64,000 nucleotides of DNA from Candidatus Contendibacter sp. (lineage in GTDB: Bacteria > Pseudomonadota > Gammaproteobacteria > Competibacterales > Competibacteraceae). The position numbers and the translations under genes are program-made. Shown piece by piece: positions 8,024 through 16,215 of the stretch (positions are counted from its first letter, which is position 1; each line of letters starts with the position of its first letter). The notes under the pieces were generated by a model. The model made no database searches and was not told the DNA's origin. It saw only the letters and a list, made by a program, of their open reading frames with translations. Where the stretch lies: contig JARSSP010000041.1 of assembly GCA_029624675.1 (NCBI GenBank), positions 124,001 to 188,000 of the forward strand. Reading direction: 5' to 3'.

Positions 8024-9379
8024 TTAAAACTTGTAGCTGGCCTGGATGCCGACCAGATTGCCCGAACCGTTATAGTCCAACATCAAGCGTTGGGTTACCA
8101 AACCGGCTGGTATGGGCGCCGGCGCCGGATTGAGCACCTCATCCGTGCTGGCATCGTCGAACGAGATGTACATATAGCCAAAATCCACCGACAGGTTCGA
8201 ACTGGGGTGGTAGCTGAAACCCAGCGCGAAAGCGTTGCGGTCGCTGTCGGGAATGCTTGGATGTCGGTACTCGGCCGAGCGGATCGGAGTTTGGTCGTAG
8301 ACGTAACCGGCCCGAAAGGTCCAATCCGGGTTGTAGTCATAGGTGACGCCAAGATTGAACGACCAGCTATCCTTCCAGTTTTCCGGAACACTAGATAGCG
8401 GGCCGCTGCCGTCGGCTCTATCAATCTGAAGCTTTTCAAACAGGCTCCAGTTGGTCCAGCGCGTGCTGGCCATGACCGCCCACTGATTATTCAACCGCTT
8501 GTAGAAGGCCAGCGCCAGCCAGTCCGGCGCGGTCCAGTCCGCCGTGACTTCCGGATTGAGGTTCCCCAAATAGGTGCTAATGGAGGTGTGTCCCTCCAAG
8601 GTATAGTTTACCCGCGACCGGTAACTCAGACCGACCCGGGTTGTGGAATCGAATTCGTAGGTGGCGCCCAGGTTGAAGCCGAAGCCCCAATCATCGCCCT
8701 GGGTATCGGCGTAACCGTCAGGTCCACCCGTGAACAGCGCCTTAGTCAAGGTGACGTCGGCGTATTGCGCGCTGACGCCGAAGCCGAGCGATAACTGATC
8801 GGTGACCCGGTAAGCAATCCCAGGATTGATGTCGATGGTTTTCAATTCCGACTCGACCGCAGCATAGCGGCCCACCCAGTTCCTGCCGTAGTTGGTGGCC
8901 ACGGCGAACGGCGCGGTGATGCCCAGGCCAAACCGCATCCGGTCGTTGATGTCCATTGCGAAAAACGCGTTGGGCACCACATTATCGGTGCCGCCATCGT
9001 CATTGCACCGCACCGCGCCGCCAGGACGACAATCCGGCACGGAGACAAACACCGGCAAGGTGCCCGGCTTGGTGAGCACGTCGCCCAGATTGGCTGGAAG
9101 CCGGGTGGTCGAACCGGCGTCATTCGCCTCGATGCTAATCCCGATGAAGGTAAAGCCTGCCTGCACCTGCATTCCCTTGCTCAGCATCATGTCGGCGGGG
9201 TTGTAGTGCACCGCCGACACATCGTCGTTCACCAGGCTACCCCCCGCGAACGCCCGACCCAGGCCGGTGACGCTCTGTTCGCTGATCTGCAAACCCGAGG
9301 CGTAAGCCTGGCCGGTGACGGTCAGCAATCCGGCGATGCCCAGGACCCATAGTGAACTGTATGTTTTTGGGTGCAACAT
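8024..9379 (-). CDS. fadL: Outer-membrane long-chain fatty acid transporter FadL
   Basis: A 451-residue outer-membrane beta-barrel of the FadL/OmpP1/TodX family, which brings long-chain fatty acids or other hydrophobic compounds across the outer membrane. The ATG at 9379 gives a signal peptide with hydrophobic core LWVLGIAGLLTVTG and a probable cut after AYA. An upstream in-frame TTG (9403) would add eight polar residues and is less likely. The mature N-terminus begins SGLQISEQSVTGLGRAFAG and contains NPADMM, the family's N-terminal plug and NPA motif. The protein ends in aromatic Phe (ASYKF), as expected for Bam-dependent barrels. Its position beside fadN-fadA and a PsrA-like regulator supports fatty acids as substrate. 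Confidence 0.93.
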   Translation of the reverse strand: MLHPKTYSSLWVLGIAGLLTVTGQAYASGLQISEQSVTGLGRAFAGGSLVNDDVSAVHYNPADMMLSKGMQVQAGFTFIGISIEANDAGSTTRLPANLGDVLTKPGTLPVFVSVPDCRPGGAVRCNDDGGTDNVVPNAFFAMDINDRMRFGLGITAPFAVATNYGRNWVGRYAAVESELKTIDINPGIAYRVTDQLSLGFGVSAQYADVTLTKALFTGGPDGYADTQGDDWGFGFNLGATYEFDSTTRVGLSYRSRVNYTLEGHTSISTYLGNLNPEVTADWTAPDWLALAFYKRLNNQWAVMASTRWTNWSLFEKLQIDRADGSGPLSSVPENWKDSWSFNLGVTYDYNPDWTFRAGYVYDQTPIRSAEYRHPSIPDSDRNAFALGFSYHPSSNLSVDFGYMYISFDDASTDEVLNPAPAPIPAGLVTQRLMLDYNGSGNLVGIQASYKF

Positions 9380-9483
9380 TGTTTTAGCCTTTGTCGTTGT
9401 CAATCAAGACTTTGTAATGGATTCTCGGCCACCAACGGGAACTGGCCGATGTGTTTTTCAAATCCAGGGCCACATCCTGGCTT

Positions 9484-10125
9484 TCACGCCGCTTCCTCGG
9501 TCTTCTCCCCCACCGGCGGCGCACGCAGGCCGACCGCCAGGAATTGAATTAACTGCCGCAACAACCATTCCTCGTCCCCGGCAACCCGAGCCGCGAACGG
9601 CATTTGTGGCAACCGCGCGCCCGCATACGTGAACGAAAGTACCCCCAGCGTGAAATACAGCCGCCACCGCAATTCTTCGGGTTGCAGTTGCGGCAGGGTT
9701 CGCCCCAGCGTCCGTTGAAACCGCTCCAGCACTGGGGTGTACTGATCGCGCAGAAAGTCGCGCAACGCCTCCGAGGCATCGATCTGCGCCCGGCCCAGCA
9801 GGCGGGTGAACCGTTCGCCCTGAACCCCCGCGCGGCGCAACCGCAACGAGGGCTCGATGAAGGCGGTCAACACCGCTTCCACGGTCACCGGCCCGCCGGT
9901 CTCCAACGCCGCCAACCGGGCTAGCCGTTCCTCGTTCAACACCTTTAGCCGGCGGGTAAACACCGCGCGCAGCAGCTCGTCCTTCGAACCAAAATGGTAG
10001 TGAACGGCCGCCAGATTGGCCCTGGCCCGCGTTGTGATCGCCCGCAGCGAGGTTTCCACGAAGCCGTGCTCGGCAAACAAGGCTTCGGCGGCATCCAGGA
10101 GGCGCTGGCGTGTATCATCTTCCAT
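9484..10125 (-). CDS. psrA: TetR-family regulator, PsrA-like (fatty-acid responsive)
   Basis: A 213-residue TetR-type repressor. The N-terminal helix-turn-helix (TRQRLLDAAEALFAEHGF, then AVHYHFGSKDELLRAVFTRR) closely resembles Pseudomonas PsrA, which represses beta-oxidation genes and its own gene and is relieved by long-chain fatty acids. The C-terminal half (from about residue 75) is the ligand and dimer domain and ends in a Glu/Ala tail. A perfect palindrome matching the described PsrA consensus lies 15 bases upstream of the start (10141-10158), which suggests autorepression. Its neighbours are fadL, the FadN-type gene and fadA, fitting control of fatty-acid use. A generic FadR-like TetR protein remains possible. 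The assignment as PsrA is from pattern recall, not an alignment. Confidence 0.8.
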   Translation of the reverse strand: MEDDTRQRLLDAAEALFAEHGFVETSLRAITTRARANLAAVHYHFGSKDELLRAVFTRRLKVLNEERLARLAALETGGPVTVEAVLTAFIEPSLRLRRAGVQGERFTRLLGRAQIDASEALRDFLRDQYTPVLERFQRTLGRTLPQLQPEELRWRLYFTLGVLSFTYAGARLPQMPFAARVAGDEEWLLRQLIQFLAVGLRAPPVGEKTEEAA

Positions 10126-10140
10126 ACCGAAGTGGCCTGT

Positions 10141-10158
10141 TTCAAACGTTTGTTTGAA
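10141..10158. promoter_or_regulatory. PsrA/TetR-type operator palindrome
   Basis: Perfect inverted repeat TTCAAAC-GTTT-GTTTGAA, 7-base arms with a 4-base spacer, immediately upstream of the PsrA-like gene. The known Pseudomonas PsrA motif is (C/G)AAAC-N2-4-GTTT(G/C), which this sequence fits. It is followed upstream by AT-rich sequence (AAAGTATATTGCAAATAAATGCATAA is too long to be sure of single boxes) that probably holds the promoter. Confidence 0.7.
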
Positions 10159-10202
10159 TTATCCCAAAGTATATTGCAAATAAATGCATAATCTGGCTAT
10201 TT

Positions 10203-10439
10203 TTATGAGTGATTCAGCGTCAGGCGTCGCACCGCCGCCGCATCGAAGGGCCAGTCCAGCTCTTCCCCCGTATCCAACTGGCGCAACACCGGAATCCGGA
10301 CCCCGTAGCGTTCCAGCAAATCCTCATCGTCGACGATCTCCACCGTGCGGAATGGCGCGGCCACCGCGCCGCGAATCAGGTCGGCGGCCCGCTCGCACAG
10401 ATGGCAGCCGCTGGTGACGTATAGCGCCAGCAATGGCAT
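10203..10439 (-). CDS. Glutaredoxin-like family protein (DUF836 type)
   Basis: A 78-residue protein with a thioredoxin fold. It starts with strand LLALYVTSGCHLCERA, which holds a CxxC redox pair (CHLC). It then has VEIVDDEDLLERYGVRIPVL with the cis-Pro loop (IPVL), and a final Asp/Phe-rich stretch. Members of this family act as small disulfide or glutathione-linked reductants; the substrate is unknown. ATG 10439 begins the domain, but its Shine-Dalgarno GAGGAG is only three bases away, so the GTG at 10457, six codons upstream, may be the true start. Transcribed leftward, divergent from the acyl-CoA ligase gene. Confidence 0.75.
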   Translation of the reverse strand: MPLLALYVTSGCHLCERAADLIRGAVAAPFRTVEIVDDEDLLERYGVRIPVLRQLDTGEELDWPFDAAAVRRLTLNHS

Positions 10440-10592
10440 GCGCTCCTCTTGTTCCACGCAATCCCCCCCGTGTCGAAAATCCCCACCCTGTCAAGGCATC
10501 CTGCTCGTGCCCTTCATTGTGGAAGTGATTATCATTAAAATTAAGGTCTTCTCCCACGGTCGCCCCTCCCCACCGCCCCATCCAAGCTCCGA

Positions 10593-12182
10593 ATGGCCAG
10601 ACTGCTGCACGAACTCATTCTCGAACAGGCGGGCCGTCGTCCCACCGCGACCGCCGTCACGCATCACCAGTCCTCGTTGGATTATGCCGCCCTCGCCAAT
10701 CAAATCCAGGCCGTGGGGCGCGGGTTGCGAGCCTTGGGTTTGGATCGGGCGGAGCGAATAGCCGTCTATCTGCCGAAACGTTTGGAAACCGTGGCGGCTC
10801 TGTTTGGCGCCACGCTAGCTGGTGGCGTGTTCGTCCCGATCAATCCCCTACTGAAGCCTGAACAAGTCGCTTACATCCTGCGTGACTGCAATGTGCGCAT
10901 CCTGATCACGGCCCGCGACCGGGCGACCCTGCTGGAACCCGCGCTGGCCGATTGTCCCGATCTGCACACCCTGGTCCTGACCGACGCCGCCATATCCCCG
11001 CCCGAATCTCCGCGTCACTGGCGCGTCCTCGACTGGCCGGCGCTGCTGGACGCGCCCAACGGTCCTGGACCCGCGCGGGTCATCGATCTGGACATGGCCG
11101 CCATTCTCTACACCTCGGGCAGTACCGGCAAACCCAAGGGCGTGGTGTTGTCCCACCGCAACCTGCTGACAGGCGCCCATAGCGTTGCCGAATACCTCGG
11201 TAATCGACCCGATGACCGGATTCTGGCGGTGTTGCCGTTCAGCTTCGATTATGGCCTGAGCCAACTCACCACCGCCTTTGTCGCCGGGGCACGGGCGGTG
11301 CTGATGGATTATCTGTTGCCGCGCGACGTCATCAACACTGTCGCCCGCGAGGGCATCACCGGGCTGGCGGCGGTGCCGCCGATGTGGGTGCAACTGGCGG
11401 CGTTGGAATGGCCAGCGGCGGCGGCCAGTCTACGCTACCTGACCAACTCGGGCGGAGCGATGCCGCGCGCCACCTTGGCGGCCCTGCGCCGCGCCCTGCC
11501 CAATACCACGCCTTACCTAATGTACGGATTGACCGAGGCGTTTCGCTCCACCTATCTGCCGCCCGAGGAGATCGACCGTCGGCCGGATTCCATCGGCAAG
11601 GCCATCCCAAACGCCGAGATTCTCGTCGTGCGCGAGGACGGCACGCCATGCGCGCCCGGCGAACCGGGTGAACTGGTGCATCGTGGTTCACTGGTGGCGC
11701 TCGGTTACTGGAACGATCCGATCAAGACCGCCGAACGATTCCGCCCCGTCCCCGGCCAAAATCCCGGCCTGCCGCTGCCGGAGCTGGCGGTGTGGTCGGG
11801 CGATACGGCGCGGATGGATGAGGAAGGTTTCCTGTATTTCATCGGCCGCAAGGATGACATGATCAAAACTTCCGGTTACCGGGTCAGCCCCACCGAAGTC
11901 GAGGAAGTCCTGTACGGCAGTGGTCGAGCCGCCGAGGCGGCGGCACTGGGCATTCCCCATCCGGCCCTAGGCCAAGCCATCGTCGCCATGATCAAGCCCG
12001 TGCGGGAACCGTTTGACGAAAGCGCGCTGATCGCCCATTGCAAACAGCACTTGCCCAATTTCATGGTTCCGCTGCGCATCATCGCCCGTGCTGGCGACTT
12101 GCCGCGCAACCCCAACGGCAAGATCGACCGCAAGGCCTTGGTTGAGGAGTTGCGCGCATTGTTTCCGGAGCCACCGCCATGA
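10593..12182 (+). CDS. AMP-forming acyl-CoA ligase, exosortase A system-associated type
   Basis: A 529-residue adenylate-forming enzyme that activates a carboxylic acid to an acyl-AMP and then a thioester. The order of motifs is complete: phosphate loop YTSGSTGKPKGV (about residue 173), A5-type YGLTE, SGDTARMDEEG, FIGRKDDMIKTSGYRV and the catalytic Lys in NPNGKIDRKAL. The sequence and the partner downstream match the ligase that accompanies exosortase A (EpsH) clusters in many proteobacteria (family TIGR03098, from memory). It overlaps the next gene by ATGA. The start at 10593 has only a weak ribosome site. No exosortase, PEP-CTERM protein or capsule gene is in the window, so the link is by family, not by context. 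Confidence 0.8.
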   Translation: MARLLHELILEQAGRRPTATAVTHHQSSLDYAALANQIQAVGRGLRALGLDRAERIAVYLPKRLETVAALFGATLAGGVFVPINPLLKPEQVAYILRDCNVRILITARDRATLLEPALADCPDLHTLVLTDAAISPPESPRHWRVLDWPALLDAPNGPGPARVIDLDMAAILYTSGSTGKPKGVVLSHRNLLTGAHSVAEYLGNRPDDRILAVLPFSFDYGLSQLTTAFVAGARAVLMDYLLPRDVINTVAREGITGLAAVPPMWVQLAALEWPAAAASLRYLTNSGGAMPRATLAALRRALPNTTPYLMYGLTEAFRSTYLPPEEIDRRPDSIGKAIPNAEILVVREDGTPCAPGEPGELVHRGSLVALGYWNDPIKTAERFRPVPGQNPGLPLPELAVWSGDTARMDEEGFLYFIGRKDDMIKTSGYRVSPTEVEEVLYGSGRAAEAAALGIPHPALGQAIVAMIKPVREPFDESALIAHCKQHLPNFMVPLRIIARAGDLPRNPNGKIDRKALVEELRALFPEPPP

Positions 12183-13414
12183 CCGCCGTTCGGCCCAAGC
12201 ACTGGCCGACGAGTCAGTTTCCGGTGATCGACGACTGCCTGTGGGTCGGCGGGATGTCGCTAACTCAACTGGCGGCGCGGGTCGGCCAGACCCCATTTTA
12301 CGCCTATGACCGGCGGGTACTGGATGAACGGGTCGCGTTGTTGCGGCGCGCTCTACCCATGGCTATCGAATTGCATTATGCGGTCAAGGCCAATCCGATG
12401 CCGGTGCTGGTTCAGCACATGGCCGGTTTAGTGGACGGACTGGATGTCGCCTCGCTCGGCGAGTTGAAGGTGGCGCTGGATACCAGCATGGAGCCGGCCC
12501 GGATCAGTTTCGCCGGGCCGGGAAAACGGCCGCCGGAACTGGCCGCCGCCATCGCCACCGGCATCACGATCAATCTGGAATCCGCCGGTGAACTGGAAAC
12601 AGTGGCCCGGCTGGGCCGGGAATCGGGCCGGCGTCCCCAGGTCGCGGCGCGGGTCAACCCGGATTTTGAGCTGAAAGCCTCCGGAATGAAGATGGGTGGC
12701 GGTCCCAAACCGTTCGGCGTGGACGCCGAACAGACGCCGGCTTTACTGCGGCGGATCGGCCAACTGGAACTGGATTTTCAAGGCTTCCACATTTTTTCTG
12801 GCTCGCAGAACCTGCGCGCGGCGGCCATCGTCGAAGCGCACGACCGCACCTTTGAACTGGCGTTGCGGCTGGCGGCGGACGCACCGGGGCCAGTGCGGCT
12901 GCTGAACGTCGGCGGTGGCTTCGGCATTCCCTATTTCCCCGGCGACGCCCCACTGGATTTGCAGCCCATCGCCGCCAATCTGGAGCGTTGGCTGCCAAGG
13001 GTGAAGGAGCACCTGCCGGAAGCGCGGGTGGTGCTGGAATTAGGCCGATATCTGGTGGGCGAAGCTGGGATTTACGTGGCCGAGGTGGTGGATCGCAAGG
13101 TCTCGCGCGGCCATACGTTTCTGATTACCAACGGCGGCTTGCATCATCACCTGGCGGCGTCCGGCAACTTCGGCCAGGTGATCCGCAAGAATTACCCGGT
13201 CGTGGTCGGCAACCGGGTGGTGGGCACCGAACGGGAAACGGTGACGGTGGTGGGGCCGCTCTGCACGCCGCTGGACATCCTGGCCGAGCGGATGGAACTG
13301 GCCAAGGCGGACATCGGCGATCTGATCGTGGTGTTTCAATCCGGGGCTTATGGGCTAACCGCCAGCCCGACTGGGTTTCTCAGTCATCCAGCTTGCGGGG
13401 AGGTGCTGGTCTGA
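12179..13414 (+). CDS. PLP-dependent decarboxylase, exosortase A system-associated type
   Basis: A 411-residue fold-type III (alanine racemase/LysA-like) decarboxylase. The PLP Lys is in ELHYAVKANPMP near residue 66; GFHIFSGSQ, LNVGGGFGIPY and the C-terminal GPLCTPLDILAE with FQSGAYGLTAS complete the family pattern. It resembles diaminopimelate decarboxylase but belongs to the shorter subgroup found beside exosortase A (TIGR03099, from memory). The start codon overlaps the ligase stop by ATGA, so the two proteins are made together and probably act in one pathway, possibly making an amino-acid-derived thioester. The substrate is not known. Transcription ends convergently nine bases from the Imm1 gene. 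Confidence 0.82.
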   Translation: MTAVRPKHWPTSQFPVIDDCLWVGGMSLTQLAARVGQTPFYAYDRRVLDERVALLRRALPMAIELHYAVKANPMPVLVQHMAGLVDGLDVASLGELKVALDTSMEPARISFAGPGKRPPELAAAIATGITINLESAGELETVARLGRESGRRPQVAARVNPDFELKASGMKMGGGPKPFGVDAEQTPALLRRIGQLELDFQGFHIFSGSQNLRAAAIVEAHDRTFELALRLAADAPGPVRLLNVGGGFGIPYFPGDAPLDLQPIAANLERWLPRVKEHLPEARVVLELGRYLVGEAGIYVAEVVDRKVSRGHTFLITNGGLHHHLAASGNFGQVIRKNYPVVVGNRVVGTERETVTVVGPLCTPLDILAERMELAKADIGDLIVVFQSGAYGLTASPTGFLSHPACGEVLV

Positions 13415-13423
13415 TCACTCGGA

Positions 13424-13825
13424 CTATTCTTGGAGCCAAGCCAAATCGGGTGAAGCTTTTCCATGCTCGCAAAAATAAGAGACGGCTTTTTTTACCATGT
13501 CCTTATCAACGCACTGATTGGATGGATAACTCCCCAATTGTCCGCCAGCAACCACATCCTGATAGTCAGTGTCGGATTTATCCGGGTCTATAAGCGTATA
13601 AAGTTCTTCATCCACTTCAAAAGCAGCAAACACAACAAATTTTTCACCATCCCCACCCACGGTTAAAGTTGCGTCATCACTGACCCAAAACTCGACTGAA
13701 GTCCTTTTCTTCCCATCAAGACGATCCAGCGCGGCATAAGCTTGTTCCAAATCGGTACATTGATACTCAATAGTTTCAAGTTGAGCACCGATCCATTCTT
13801 CTTCAAAAATTTTCTTTACTTTCAT
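13424..13825 (-). CDS. Imm1-family immunity protein
   Basis: A 133-residue acidic protein that looks like the Imm1 family of polymorphic-toxin immunity proteins. The N-terminus KKIFEEEWIGAQLETIEY is followed by the segment ALDRLDGKKRTSVEFW and a Gly-rich strand TVGGDGEKFVVF. Imm1 proteins occur next to toxins of the deaminase fold and are thought to bind and block them. Here it is the last gene of the vgrG operon, nine bases after the deaminase gene, as expected for a cognate immunity protein. The base composition is clearly poorer in GC than the neighbouring operons. Confidence 0.78.
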   Translation of the reverse strand: MKVKKIFEEEWIGAQLETIEYQCTDLEQAYAALDRLDGKKRTSVEFWVSDDATLTVGGDGEKFVVFAAFEVDEELYTLIDPDKSDTDYQDVVAGGQLGSYPSNQCVDKDMVKKAVSYFCEHGKASPDLAWLQE

Positions 13826-13834
13826 GTAGCATCC

Positions 13835-14326
13835 TCATGCGGTTGGTTCGAAGGTTTGAGTTCCACTTGGCGAGTGAACCACAAGACGCTTTACCCCTAA
13901 ATTTCTTGCAAGAGATCGCAGCCCTCCAGCAGGACCACATGCCCGGCACGGATCGCGATCAACGTGTAGTTCAGCTTCTTCCGCCGTGCCCGCCGCCCCA
14001 TCATTGATCGCCTTTTGAACCGCCTCGGCTTCGGCGTGAGTCTTGGTTTGCGCATTGACTCTAACCAAGGTTATTTTCGTCTTCGGGTTTTGATTTTTTG
14101 AGTTGACGCCTTGATATTCCTTTCCATTAATTTTCAGTATGGCAACGGTTGATACATCATCGTGCGAACCCGCCTTGGGAAGCTTGAGCCGCTCACGTAC
14201 TTTTTCCATCTTTCTAATGGAAGAAAGCGGGCAGCTTTGTTTAACTCCTTTAGCTGGACTACCAGGCTTCTTTTTAGAAGCCTTCTGTTGCAATTCCCTT
14301 TTCTTTTTACTCAGACCATTTGGCAT
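13835..14326 (-). CDS. Putative T6SS deaminase toxin (MafB19/DddA-like nucleic acid deaminase)
   Basis: A 163-residue protein. Its last 75 residues carry the zinc and catalytic signature of the cytidine deaminase superfamily: HAEAEAVQKAINDG (His ligand and proton-shuttling Glu in HAE), then DPCRACGPAGG (PCxxC, the two Cys ligands), then LARNLGVKRLVVHSP. The spacing and the AEAEAVQKA helix most resemble MafB19-like or SCP1.201/DddA-like toxins. The first 60 residues are Lys-rich and look like a loading or linker region. Start ATG 14326 has GGGGGAG seven bases upstream. As cargo of the neighbouring VgrG and PAAR genes it probably deaminates DNA, RNA or nucleotides in rival cells; which one is unknown. 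Confidence 0.75.
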   Translation of the reverse strand: MPNGLSKKKRELQQKASKKKPGSPAKGVKQSCPLSSIRKMEKVRERLKLPKAGSHDDVSTVAILKINGKEYQGVNSKNQNPKTKITLVRVNAQTKTHAEAEAVQKAINDGAAGTAEEAELHVDRDPCRACGPAGGLRSLARNLGVKRLVVHSPSGTQTFEPTA

Positions 14327-14342
14327 CGTCACACTCCCCCGA

Positions 14343-15107
14343 TCACGCCAGCCATTTACCTAAATAATCCAAGGCACCTTTGTGGAGCAACTCGCCTTTT
14401 TTTATCGGATCGGTCAATGCCGGATCCTTCAAGATCACTTCCGCCCACGGGCATTGCGGATCCTTGTCAAACCCTCCACCCAACATGAACATCAAGCTGA
14501 TATAAGTGGTGATTCCTTTTTCATCGGTAAGTCCATAAGTTCTGGCGGACTGATAACCCTGCCGAACCAGTTGCCGAATGGCAACATCGCCCACCGCCTG
14601 GTATTTTTCGGGAAACAAGGCGTAGAGCAACTTCAGCATGTAGTCTCCAAAACTCAGTTCCCTATCCTCGCCGGTCCGTGACAGGGCACTGGTCGGCAGT
14701 TCGCAAACCTTGCGCAGGGCGCGCTCCTCGTACTGACTTTCCTGGCCCGCCGCTTCATTGAGAAAAGCCATCGCCCGGTCATGAAGCTTGTCGATGCGAT
14801 CACTGGGATCGACGATATCCTCGTCCTTGAGAATCTTGCCCGCCCAAGGCAATTGGGGATCTTCATCGAAATAGCTGCCCAGCATGAACATCAGGCCCAC
14901 GTAGAGATGCAAATCGCGCTCCGAAACCACTTCGTATTGTTCCGCCCGTTCGATCCCCAGGCGAATCACTTTGCGTACCTGCTCCTCTCCCAGAATTTCG
15001 CAATGCTTGGGAAAAAATTCCTTCAAGTGTTCGAGCAGCCGGTTCTCGAAATTATGGATGGCCGCCTGTTCGAAGGTCGTCATCTGGGCTTCGCGCATCA
15101 CCAACAT
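14343..15107 (-). CDS. Unnamed T6SS-associated protein with two tandem repeats (probable adaptor)
   Basis: A protein of about 254 residues between PAAR and the toxin. It is built from two similar halves of about 100 residues. Each has an FP-anchored helix, a conserved Arg/Gly/Ala/Tyr helix, a YxxLMFMLG core, FDxDPQxPWA, ILKD and a final LH-x2-A. The first copy reads LMFMLGSYFDEDPQLPWAG and the second LMFMLGGGFDKDPQCPWAE. No catalytic residues are apparent. Its position (after DUF4123 and PAAR, before the effector) suggests an effector-loading or chaperone role. An upstream in-frame TTG at 15134 exists, but the ATG at 15107 better fits a GGAG 11 bases away. The family is not one I can name. 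Confidence 0.6.
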   Translation of the reverse strand: MLVMREAQMTTFEQAAIHNFENRLLEHLKEFFPKHCEILGEEQVRKVIRLGIERAEQYEVVSERDLHLYVGLMFMLGSYFDEDPQLPWAGKILKDEDIVDPSDRIDKLHDRAMAFLNEAAGQESQYEERALRKVCELPTSALSRTGEDRELSFGDYMLKLLYALFPEKYQAVGDVAIRQLVRQGYQSARTYGLTDEKGITTYISLMFMLGGGFDKDPQCPWAEVILKDPALTDPIKKGELLHKGALDYLGKWLA

Positions 15108-15136
15108 GGCTCGTCTCGCTCCGTCGTCCGCCAATC

Positions 15137-15637
15137 TCAGCCACCGATCAACACGGTCATCTCACCCTTCGCGATCTTGTTGGGTGGACCCACCGCTTCC
15201 AAAATCGTGTCCCCCATGCGGCAGGCGGGCAGATTATTGATAAAAACCGTCTTGCTGCCGTCGATGACCACACCGGGACCGTGCGGCGGAATTGGCAGCG
15301 GTGTCGTGCACATGTGAATATCCGCGCCCGCCGCCGCGCTGGTGATCATACTGCCCATGGTGGACGCGGCCGTGGCTTTCGCGGTTTCCTCGGCCGCCTT
15401 GGCTGCTGGCGCGCCAGGTGTGCCCGCCGCCGCGAGGGTCGCCGCCTCCGCCGTTTTGATTGCCATGTCCGACGTCTGCTTGGCCGCTTGGAGCGCGGGC
15501 GCGGCGGCGGCCAGGATGCCTCGCCAAGCGGAAAGGAAACCGATCTTGACATCCAGACTGCCAGGGCCGCCCGTCAACACTGGCGGCAGGGGATGCACCA
15601 CGGGATCGGTGATGCGCGCGGCTGGTCTACCCGCCAT
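15137..15637 (-). CDS. PAAR-domain T6SS spike-tip protein with long internal insert
   Basis: A 166-residue PAAR protein that would sharpen the tip of the VgrG spike. The N-terminus MAGRPAARITDPVVHP is the first PAAR segment. After an Ala-rich helical insert of about 70 residues it resumes with GADIHMCTTPLPIPPHGPGVV, INNLPACRMGDTI and the last strand TVLIGG. The zinc-binding His and Cys positions of the fold appear present. The insert has low complexity (Ala, Lys, Glu, Thr) and may be a short membrane-active or coiled segment. AGAGGAGG lies seven bases before the ATG. It lies 11 bases downstream of the DUF4123 gene. Confidence 0.85.
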   Translation of the reverse strand: MAGRPAARITDPVVHPLPPVLTGGPGSLDVKIGFLSAWRGILAAAAPALQAAKQTSDMAIKTAEAATLAAAGTPGAPAAKAAEETAKATAASTMGSMITSAAAGADIHMCTTPLPIPPHGPGVVIDGSKTVFINNLPACRMGDTILEAVGPPNKIAKGEMTVLIGG

Positions 15638-15648
15638 GTCAACCTCCT

Positions 15649-16212
15649 CTACCTAACGTCCCGCACCGGAAGCGGTGGGGTCAGCACGACTCGCTCTTTC
15701 CGGCACTCATCGCCTTCGCGCCAGAATTTCAACAGGGCCACGGGATCCTCGTCCTCGACGATATAGCGCAGCACGGGTCCGAAGACCGTTTGCAATTCCA
15801 ACTCATTGCAGGTCGGCAAATAAACCCGCAACACCCGGGGATCGTAATAGCGGAAATAGAGCGGGGTCAGGTCCGGCCCGTACACCTTGAGAAAGGTGCG
15901 CAGGTGCATTCGCAACTCTCGAAAATTGGCCTTGCTGATGGCGAAAACGCCCCAATGTTGACCCCAGCCTTCCTGGAGCAGCCAATCGGTAAACGGATGA
16001 CCGAGGGGTTGCACGACCGCTAGATACGGCGCGACCAGCGCCAGTTCCGGGTCCAATTCGCCGCGGAACAGACACTCCGATTCGACCTCCATCTGCTCCA
16101 GGGTCTGGGGCAGGCGAGGCACGGAAGCGCCATCGAGAATGGCGTACACCATCGTTTCGGGAATGGCGAACAACTGCTGGGCAATGGCTTGTGGTGAAAT
16201 TTTGGTGGTCAT
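15649..16212 (-). CDS. DUF4123 T6SS effector adaptor/chaperone
   Basis: A 187-residue DUF4123 (Tap/TEC-like) protein. These adaptors bind the VgrG tip and deliver a specific effector. Typical features seen are MVYAILDGASVP at the start, YLAVVQPLGHPFTDWLL, WGVFAISKANFRELRMHLRTFLKV and the YFRYYDPRVLRVYLPTC core. The gene starts three bases after the vgrG stop, so the two are translated together. Its presence next to vgrG and PAAR marks this as an effector-delivery module. Confidence 0.88.
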   Translation of the reverse strand: MTTKISPQAIAQQLFAIPETMVYAILDGASVPRLPQTLEQMEVESECLFRGELDPELALVAPYLAVVQPLGHPFTDWLLQEGWGQHWGVFAISKANFRELRMHLRTFLKVYGPDLTPLYFRYYDPRVLRVYLPTCNELELQTVFGPVLRYIVEDEDPVALLKFWREGDECRKERVVLTPPLPVRDVR

Positions 16213-16215
16213 GCT

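Noticed and set aside
10520..10534. Fur box upstream of the acyl-CoA ligase (GGAAGTGATTATCA)
   Set aside because: Only the right half matches the Fur consensus; the left half agrees at about 4 of 7 positions.
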